The notes under the pieces were generated by a model, which saw only the letters and a program-made list of their open reading frames with translations, had not been told where the DNA came from and made no database searches. From Chara braunii (taxonomy: Eukaryota > Streptophyta > Charophyceae > Charales > Characeae): a stretch of DNA of 64,000 nucleotides. The position numbers and the translations under genes were made by a program. The stretch is from positions 1,068,271-1,132,270 of the forward strand of contig BFEA01000313.1 in the NCBI GenBank assembly GCA_003427395.1, given 5' to 3'. Of this stretch, positions 57,056 through 64,000 are shown in pieces. The stretch's first letter is position 1. The number at the start of each line of letters is the position of its first letter.

Positions 57056-57580
57056 TTTCCCACGTGGGAAAGGTACTAATGGTTTAACGTGGCTGCTAAC
57101 GTGGCAGTAGGGACCGCGACCGAGAGTTACCGCGCGCCAGCCTGGATCGCGATAGTGAAGTGGCATCGCGATCCCTTGCTGACGTGGCATCATGTGCCGC
57201 GTCTGAAGACCTGGTTGTTGGTGATTGTTGACATGGCATTCTCATACTGCATTAGCAGCTTATGCGGAACCAGGTCTGTTACAAAAGCTGACGTAGCCTT
57301 TGGGAAAGTCAGGACTGATTGCTGACGTGGCAGGGAAGAAGTCATCACACCTGTCTTCTTGAGGTGTTGACTTCCTGCCGACGTGGCATCGGTCTCCATT
57401 GGCTGACGTGGCATTGTCCAATTGGCTGAAACGACGACGTTATCACGACACGACGCATGGAAGTGGCACGTGGCGGAACACACATTTGCTGACGTGGCAT
57501 CCCTTTATTGATTGACTGGACACTAGTGCTGACGTGGCAGGATCTGCTATGTTAGCACTCCAGGGATGACACGTGGCAGG
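57056..57580 (+). promoter_or_regulatory. Array of TGACGTGGCA motifs in the element leader
   Basis: Exact TGACGTGGCA occurs at about 57180, 57323, 57404, 57490 and 57530. One-base variants occur near 57097 (TAACGTGGCA), 57229 and 57379 (CGACGTGGCA), and TGACACGTGGCA at 57567. A perfect 16-bp palindrome TTTCCCACGTGGGAAA lies at 57056-57071. ACGT-core sequences of this type are known plant bZIP (G-box/C-box hybrid) sites. A regulatory role here is inferred from clustering alone. Confidence 0.7.
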
Positions 57581-57963
57581 CAGGTGGCTGCCAAGTAAGT
57601 GAAGCACTCCGAAGACGACGGTGGTACGACCGATTGAACGATTGACAAGACAGCTGTAGTGCCAGCTGTCAAGGAGGGTGGATCATCGTATTGACACCTG
57701 GATGACTCAGCAAGAAGAAGAAGGGTGCTGACAAACTGTTTATTGTTGGCATTCTTACCTTGTCGTTTGCTGTGTTGTGGTGTTGTGCGTACTTACTTGT
57801 GTGTTGTATCTGATCACACGGGCCTGACGTGGTACCTGTACACTCTCGAATAGGACGACAAAAGAACAACAATTAGTATAAGTAGAGATTTGTTCTTTTT
57901 TATTATTTCTCTTTATTTTTTTGTTCCATTATTGCAAATATTTTCTCCAACCTGACCTCTAAG

Positions 57964-59029
57964 ATGTTTAGCATGTGGAAAATACTCTTGCTTCTTTTCC
58001 CGATGACGTTCTTTGCGGGTGAAGGATCCTCCGAACCCAAGACTAGGAAACAGGCGAAGACAAAGAAACAAGAGTTACTGGCTATATGGAACCAGCTAAT
58101 GAATGATTTGCATCTATCTGGACCGGACGTCGAACGACACGTTCGTAATCTGTTTGATTTGCAGACGGTAGCGAACCGTCTGAAGCAAGTAATTACGCCC
58201 GCGAAAGTTGTGGCTGCCGGGGCCGAAGTGTCTAAAATGATGGCCAAGTGTCGGCAGGCGCTTGACCAGTTTGCTATCAAGCAGCTGGAAGAAGTCATGG
58301 AGTCGTCTAGGAAAGGGGAAATCAGACCAGAAGTGACCGAGGCTACGATTGATGCGAACATCCAACAATTAAGAGAGGCGCTGGCTGTTGAAGAAAGGAA
58401 GAAAAAAGAACTAGCCCGGAAACACGAACAGGAACTGAGACGAGAACAAAAGGTAAAGGAAATCAGACAGGTAGTAGGAATAGAAGATAAGGAACAGACG
58501 GACATAACACAAACATTGTATCACATCATGACTTACCTTACCTTCTTGGAAGAAAAAATCCAGAGACAACAAAATCAGTTAGACGAGATTGTTGTAGGAC
58601 CGGAAACACGAACAGGAACTGAGACGAGAAAAAAAGGTAAAGGAAATCAGACAGGTAGTAGGAATAGAAGATAAGAAACAGACGGACATAACACAAACAT
58701 TGTATCACATCATGACTTACCTTACCTTCTTGGAAGAAAAAATCGAGAGACAACAAAATCAGTTAGACGAGATTGTTGTAGGATTACGAACTGTCACAGA
58801 TATTGTGAAAGGGAAGAATCCGGTAGAAGGTAAAAAAGAAGAAGGTAAGGAAGATAAGAAAGAAAAGAAGAAATTGATGAGTGACGCAATGAAGTTCGCT
58901 GTTCCTAAATATCAGAAGTCGTCTAATGGAGGAGAACCTTCGAGTCCGCCGTCTTCACCACCGAGCTCTCCTCCTCCCTCTCCACCACCAAAATCTCAAA
59001 TGATTCTCGAAAGTCGTCGGTCAAGGTAA
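57964..59029 (+). pseudogene. Gag N-terminal part, frameshifted by a tandem duplication
   Basis: ATG 57964 opens MFSMWKILLLLFPMTFFAG, then a basic stretch and long helical, Lys/Glu-rich coiled-coil text (EERKKKELARKHEQELRREQ). A 184-bp exact-type duplication (58416-58599 and 58600-58783) shifts the frame by +1 and ends the first ORF at 58674. The original continuation is read from 58700: MTYLTFLEEKIERQQNQLDE, then EGKKEEGKEDKKEKKK and a Ser/Pro-rich tail. ATG 57964 is preceded by T-rich leader. The hydrophobic N-terminus looks like a signal peptide, which is odd for Gag. Confidence 0.75.
58416..58783 (+). repeat. 184-bp tandem duplication inside gag
   Basis: CCGGAAACACGAACAGGAAC starts at 58416 and 58600. 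I find three mismatches between the units. The length is not a multiple of three. Confidence 0.97.
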
Positions 59030-59081
59030 GTGCGGATCCGGAGAAACCGAAAAAAAAAGAAAAGTTAAAGATGAAACAGCT

Positions 59082-60008
59082 TTCACATTCTGCAACAAAA
59101 AAAATGAAAATTTATTGTTGTGGATTGCCGAAATTCAGACGTACTGTAGTACGACCCCTGTTGAACCTGAATCCCAGGTTGCTTTCTCTACCTCTTGTCT
59201 TGGGGGGGAAGCTAAGGAATGGGTATTGGCCGAAGCCAACGCATCGGGGTTCAGTGACATTGAGGAGTGGGATGCAACCTTGATTCTGAAGCAGTTCCTT
59301 GGCAAGATCAAGGAACTATTTCTGGATAAGACAACGACCGAGAAGGCTTTTGACCAGCTTAGTACCGTTGGTCAAAAACATTGGACCTCGGTAGAAGCTT
59401 TGTCTCGGGAAGTTGACCGGTTGCTGCAGGTTCCTGGATTGAACCTGCAAGACAACCAAGTCTTGTACATCTATTCTCGTGCTCTGCCCGAACCCATCCG
59501 TGGACAACTTGTGGCAGAGTCTAAGTCAGGCAAGTACAATTACAGGCAGTTTCGTGATCTGGCTCTCCAACGAGAGCAAATGACTTCGCAAGTTAAAAAC
59601 TCATATGCATCTGTTGTCAAGTTTGGTGGTGGTGCAGGTGCAGGAAAGCGGATAGTTTGGCGCCAGAAGCGCCAGGACCACACCCTCGTCGTCTTTGATG
59701 ACGATATTGCGGAGAAGTGTCAATTGGAGGCCGAGGGTGTGGCGAGCAACAGTGATTCCGGGAAGGGGGAAGTTACTCCTGCCGTGGTCAACAAGGGAGG
59801 ACCACGACCGCCAGTAAAGAAGAAAAAGCCACGCTCATTCCCAGAGCATCCCGGGATTGCGGCCGGGAAGCCATGGGAAAAGATGGGAATGTCACAAGAA
59901 ACGTGGCAGGAAAGAATGAATAATACACAGTGTCTGAAGTGTGGTACCCCAGGGCATGTGATTGCATGGTGCCCACTTATCCGTAACCCAAAAGTGAGCC
60001 GCCAGTAG
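59082..60008 (+). pseudogene. Gag capsid and nucleocapsid part
   Basis: The frame reads FCNKKNENLLLWIAEIQTYC, then GGEAKEWVLAEANASGF, VEALSREVDRLLQVPGLNL and YIYSRALPEPIRGQLVAE, a pattern typical of the retrotransposon Gag capsid domain. A basic linker leads to the zinc knuckle CLKCGTPGHVIAWC (C-x2-C-x4-H-x4-C), then PLIRNPK. It is out of frame with the N-terminal part, so another frameshift lies at about 59030-59080. A second shift near 59995 leads into the protease linker. It would bind element RNA and form the particle core. Confidence 0.88.
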
Positions 60009-60836
60009 GAGTAGCATCTGCTCCTACTGAGTCTAAGGGTTTGGATCAAGATGAAGGTAAGGCGCCTACTAACCCTTCTAACTCTTTGACTCACATGGCA
60101 GAGGATGGTTCTTCTTCGGCCCATCGTCTGGAACACCCTGAACCTGTCTTATGTACTATCTCTGGACGACTCTCTTGACGAGCTTGGTAACGAGTTGCTA
60201 GCATTACGAAGCTCGTGGGCTAAGAAATCTAAGTCTAAGGGTGACCTACTACTTGCGGATGTAAAGATTGCACATGCACGTGTAGGTGCATTGTTGGACT
60301 CAGGATCAACGCGATCCTACATATTTGAGAAGGCAATTCGCAAGTTCTATCTCGGAATGAAGGTAAAAGATTTGTCTCGACCTATCACGTCTATTCTCGT
60401 TGACAGACGCACAATCACTATCTCGCAATGTGTTGATCGTGTCAAATATCGATTTCGCACCAAGGAAGGGAAAAAAATTATTCACGAGGTATCCTTCCTC
60501 GTAGAAAAGAATTTACCCTTTGACTTGATTTTGAGAATGGACTGGCACGAGGAAGCCAACCCAGAAATCAAGTTCAAGGAAAAGGTAGTGCTACCGCGAG
60601 ATGCACACTCTGAATTGAAACCTATCATACTGTACCATAAGTTTGACTCTGACTCTAGTCTTTCTTTCTGTTGTATGAGTTATCCTGCATTTCGATCGAT
60701 GGTTTCAAAGAGAAAGTTGGAACAGGAAGTAATGACGGTCTTAGTAAAGAAAGCAGGTGAGTCTTCTACTTCCTATCCTCCTTCGATTGAAAAACTCTTA
60801 AAAGAGTATAAAGAATTACTAACTAAACCAACATGA
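60009..60836 (+). pseudogene. Linker plus retropepsin-like protease
   Basis: The linker (VGVASAPTESKGLDQDEGKA, HMAEDGSSSAHRLEHPEP) is in one frame. Protease is read from about 60165 in another: ELLALRSSWAKKSKSKGDLL, then ALLDSGSTRSYIF with the catalytic Asp (residue 65 from 60105). The second conserved motif, usually ILGMDW, reads ILRMDW, so the Gly is Arg. The ORF ends at TGA 60834-60836, after which RT continues in the same frame. Confidence 0.85.
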
Positions 60837-62254
60837 ATAACTGAGTGTGCAATTAAGCACACCATTGAAATTATTCCTGGTAGTAAGATTCCCAAGGGCC
60901 CTATCTACCGAATGTCTGCTAGGAAACTTGAGGAATTAAGAAAACAATTGCAAGACTTAACAGAAAAAGGATGGATCCACCCAAGCTCCTCTCCTTATGG
61001 TGCTCCTGTCTTGTTTATACCTAAGAAGGAAGGTGAGTTACGTCTTCGTATAGACTACAGAGGGTTGAATGTCGTCACTGTTAAGAATGCTGAACCGCTT
61101 CCTCGCATTGACGACTTACTTGACCAGTTACAGGGATGCAAGTACTTTAGCAAGATTGATTTGAAATTTGGGTATCACCAGATCGAGGTGGAACCTCCGA
61201 TCAACATAAGACCGCTTTCCGGACCAGGTATGACCACTATGAGTTCGTGGTAATGCCCTTCGGATTAACGAATCCCCCTGCCACTTTTCAAAGGTCAATG
61301 AATGACTTGTTTCGTCAATGGTTGGATAACTTTGTCATTATCTATACAGTAAAACATTAGAGGATCATGAGAAGCGCCTTCGTCTGGTGCTCGGGAAGTT
61401 GCGTGAGGGCACTTTAAGATAAACTCAAAGAAGTCTGAATTTGGTAAGTCCGAAGTGTTATACCTAGGACATATAGTAAACGAAGAAAGTCTAAGGACGA
61501 AAGAAAAAAAATATCAGCAATTAGAGATTGACCACAAGCTAAAGTCTATTACTGAAATGCGATCTTTCCTTGGTCTAGCTAGTTATTATAGGAAGTTTGT
61601 TAGAAACTTCTCACTGATTGCTGCACCAACGCGAAGATTGTTAAAGGAAGAAACTATCTGGTTGTGGGATAATAAGGATTGTGAGTCCTCCTTTCGAAAA
61701 TTGAAGTATGCATTGACTCATTACTCTGTCCTTAAGATTGCTGACCCATCTTCGCCTTTCATTGTCACCACTGACGCTATGGGATTGGCGCTTTTCTTCA
61801 GCAAGATGACGGCAAGGGATATAGGCCCATACAATTTATGTCTAAACGATTGCCGTATGACAAAGTCGCCAACTTCACGTATGAAAGAGAACTCTATGCC
61901 TTAGTGTATGTGTTGGACACATGGAGGCACTACCTGTTAGGGAGACACTTTACTGTGTACTCAGACCCCTCAACCCTAAAGTGGATAAAAACACAGTCTA
62001 GAATCTATGACAAGTTGGTAAAATGGTCTGCATTCATTGACACCTTTAACTTTGAACTCAAGACTATCAAAGGTAAATCTAATGTAGTTGCAGATGCTTT
62101 GTCCCGACGCAGTGATTTCTTTGGTGCAATTGTCTCTTACTTGGATGTTGGGAATTACCTGAAAGACCAGATTCGCCAAGGACTGATCCTATCTGGAAAC
62201 CAATCATGGATATGCTTGTACGAGATCCGTCCCAACTACCCAACTATAGACTGA
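60837..62254 (+). pseudogene. RT and RNase H, active-site box deleted
   Basis: RT reads [40 protein letters not shown] and [18 protein letters not shown] (motif A, with LNSG changed to LKFG). A frameshift follows near 61197, then [20 protein letters not shown] and NFVIIY followed at once by TVKH and a stop. The YxDD box and about six residues are missing near 61346, by comparison with YLDDILVF in the related copy at 53594. The thumb LYLGHIVNEES and MRSFLGLASYYRKF follow from 61455. RNase H keeps TTDA, YERELYAL and YSDPSTLKWI (D, E, D), but small deletions shift the frame after TTDA near 61777. Confidence 0.92.
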
Positions 62255-62286
62255 CTGATAGGTTGTTATTCTTGATTGACCAAACC

Positions 62287-63141
62287 GAATAAAGATTGTG
62301 TATTCCTCATAAGGAAGAGATTAAGAGTCTGATAATTGGGGAATGCCACGATACTGAGGGTCATTTTGGTTTCAAGAAAACATATGATAAAGTTAGAGAA
62401 CGTTTCGAATGGAAGGGACATAAAGAAGATGTACTAACATATGTTCGTACCTGTTTAGTGTGTCAGAGAAACAAGCCATCGGATGGGAATCCCCTTGGAC
62501 TTCTTAAGCCATTACCTATACCAAGCGAACCAGGTGAGTCTATCTCAATTGACTTCATGAGTTTGGTTAAAAGTCGCAATGGTAATAATCAAGTGATGGT
62601 AATTGTGGACCATTTCTCTAAATACGCTATGTTTGTTCCTTTACCAGCAGAAGCGCGTACTGAACTTGTCATTCAAAAATTTCAGATGCGATGGGTCACT
62701 GAGTATGGGTTTCCTAAATCCATTGTGTCTTACCGAGATGTCAGGTTCACCAGTCTGCCATGGCAAAAACTGATGGAAGCTTATGGCACACGGTTGACCA
62801 TGTCGTCAGGGAGGCATCCCGAAACGAATGGCCAGACTTAACAGATGAACCGTCTGTGCCAACAACTTTTGTGTATGTATGTTAGACCCGATCAGATTGA
62901 TTGGGACGAAAATTTACCCAAAATTGCTAGTGCATATAACAACAGTGTCCACACTTCCACTGGACGAATCCCGAACGCACTTCACAAAGGGTGGAAACCT
63001 AAACGTCCCATTGATGTACTAAACCAGGACCAATTCCTTAGGTTGCCCCCAGGGATCCGAGAATATGCAATACTGTTCGAGGAGGACATTCAAAAAGTTA
63101 AAGATAATCTAAGGAAAGCTCAACTAAGGACGACTGAATAA
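62287..63141 (+). pseudogene. Integrase with two catalytic residues lost
   Basis: Counting from 62296: zinc-binding H18, H23, C53, C56 are intact. The first catalytic Asp is D86 (SIDFM). Position 146, where the second Asp belongs, is Tyr (VSYRDVRF). Position 182, exactly 35 residues on, where Glu belongs, is a TAA stop (62839-62841). Reading resumes with QMNRLCQQLLCMYVRPDQID and LPKIASAYNNSVHTSTGRIP to 63141. A TAA at 62290 lies just upstream. Confidence 0.92.
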
Positions 63142-63626
63142 GCCAACAGACACCGTCGACCGTCCACATTCAAAGAGGCAAAGAGGGTGATCTGGTTTGG
63201 GTAAAATCTAAAGAGTTTTCATTAGAAGAAGATGTCTTCCAGAAATTGCTTCCTGTCTATTTGGGACCCTGGGAAGTTCTCAAAGTAATTGGGGATGCAG
63301 AGGGACCGTCTTATTGAATTGATATTCCCCCTCATCTCAAAACTTACCCCGTCTTTCACGCGTCCAAATTGTTACCGTATGTAGAAGGAAATGAGTTTCC
63401 ACATAGACCTTCTATGATTCCACCAGACATGGATGGCGGATATGAGGTAGACAGAATCATAGAGCATGGTTACTTCTCTACGGGAGGACGTGGACGACCT
63501 CAGAAGCAGTTCAAGGCACGTTTCAAGTCTCAAGCAGCATCTGAGGACAGATGGTTTAATAAACGAGAACTAAATGAAACTGCTCCTGATATTTTCGCTG
63601 CTTATGAACGAGGGTTGAAGTCTTAA
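63142..63626 (+). pseudogene. GPY/F module and chromodomain-like C-terminus
   Basis: FQKLLPVYLGPWEVLKVIGD, a stop (TGA 63315-63317), then IDIPPHLKTYPVFHASKLLP form the GPY/F module. YEVDRIIEHGYFSTGGRGRP, QKQFKARFKSQAASEDRW and FNKRELNETAPDIFAAYE resemble a chromodomain, which in chromoviruses is thought to steer insertion toward marked chromatin. The domain is short and diverged, so this is probable rather than certain. Confidence 0.75.
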
Positions 63627-63639
63627 ATATTTCTGTGGT

Positions 63640-63665
63640 GGAACTTGAAAATGGGCCGGCAGGAA
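63640..63665 (+). promoter_or_regulatory. Polypurine-rich stretch before the 3' LTR
   Basis: GGAACTTGAAAATGGGCCGGCAGGAA is purine-rich and directly precedes the LTR start at 63666. The uninterrupted purine run is short, so its use as plus-strand primer is inferred from position. Confidence 0.5.
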
Positions 63666-64000
63666 TGCAGTAACCCTGTTCAGAAGTAGCCTGGGGTCCA
63701 GAACTCAGCCCAAGGCAACGCATACCTGAGTTGGTCTGCGCTGGGCTGTGTGACCAAGACACGCCCATGCCCGAGTCTGTCACGGTTGGCTGTGTGACCG
63801 AACACTGCACACAGGAAATTCAAGGGTCAAAGTCAACTGTAGAGTCAAAGGTACCGCACCCAGGCCCTTGGTTGGATACACTCATTTGTTGTGCGCAGAA
63901 ACCAGACAAGCATCCAGGCCGGAGGGAATGCGGTTTCATACCAATCTGGGCCTTAGTTTGTATCGAAATCTGGACGGCTGAGGGTGGTAGCATCCGGGGC
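63666..64000 (+). repeat. 3' LTR (first 335 bp)
   Basis: Matches 55623-55960 with about 30 differences. Begins TG. Continues beyond the window. Confidence 0.93.

Larger units (their letters stand above)
55623..64000 (+). mobile_element. Chromodomain-type Ty3/gypsy retrotransposon (3' LTR cut by the window end)
   Basis: Order: 5' LTR, PBS, leader, Gag, protease, RT, RNase H, integrase, GPY/F plus chromodomain-like end, polypurine stretch, start of 3' LTR. The 5' LTR start and 3' LTR start are 8043 bp apart. About 30 differences in ~335 comparable LTR bases by hand count indicate an old insertion. Coding is disabled at many points. Confidence 0.93.

Overview
The window is eukaryotic, plant-lineage DNA that is almost entirely repetitive. 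It holds decayed Ty3/gypsy retrotransposons, a LINE, tRNA-derived SINE-like repeats, MITEs, fragments of LSU rRNA and U6 snRNA, and long structured or tandem non-coding arrays. I see no intact host gene and nothing bacterial (no operons, no CRISPR, no origin). The gypsy Gag and integrase style (APVERGH integrases, highly charged Gag next to DDDNIELFLDAY) resembles what I recall of the charophyte alga Chara braunii. That assignment is inference, not proven by the sequence.

Layout. 0-4.2 kb: a gypsy integrase reading frame followed directly by a frameshifted Gag with a CCHC knuckle, which is an unusual pol-then-gag order. 4.2-12.9 kb: no convincing protein gene, but dense RNA-like hairpins, the best being an array at 9.15-10.05 kb with conserved loops and covarying stems. 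It also holds a SINE-like copy and a U6 5'-end fragment. 12.9-16.7 kb: a 5'-truncated LINE (RT, zinc-binding domain, hairpin-bearing 3' UTR, poly-A). 16.7-20.0 kb: an orphan Gag zinc knuckle, two hairpin-forming tandem arrays and a MITE. 20.0-24.5 kb: tRNA-like and U6-like retroposed pieces, an LSU rRNA fragment, and a dispersed repeat.

24.5-31.5 kb and 44.8-51.6 kb are two diverged direct copies of a ~7 kb segment with conserved minus-strand coding pieces of unknown function. 33-34 kb holds tandem and hairpin repeats. 34.0-37.7 kb is a ~3.7 kb inverted repeat of gypsy RNase H-integrase sequence; its right arm is the 3' end of a degenerate minus-strand gypsy element running up to ~42.6 kb. 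43.0-44.6 kb has two related MITEs, one with a perfect 8-bp target duplication.

51.8-53.0 kb repeats the LSU-rRNA-plus-repeat combination of 22.4-23.6 kb. 53.1-54.5 kb is a gypsy RT-RNase H fragment. 55.6-64.0 kb is a nearly complete chromodomain gypsy element (5' LTR, tRNA-Met primer site, Gag, protease, RT, RNase H, integrase, chromodomain, start of the 3' LTR). It is inactivated by frameshifts, a 184-bp duplication, loss of the YxDD box and loss of two integrase catalytic residues. Its leader carries an array of TGACGTGGCA motifs.

The recurring theme most worth attention is tandem arrays in which each unit is a hairpin with a shared loop but a different, still-paired stem. This occurs at several separate places (5.05, 9.15, 18.2, 19.1 and 33.1-34.0 kb). 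Two assembly gaps exist: one N at 16139 and 240 N at 56379-56618.
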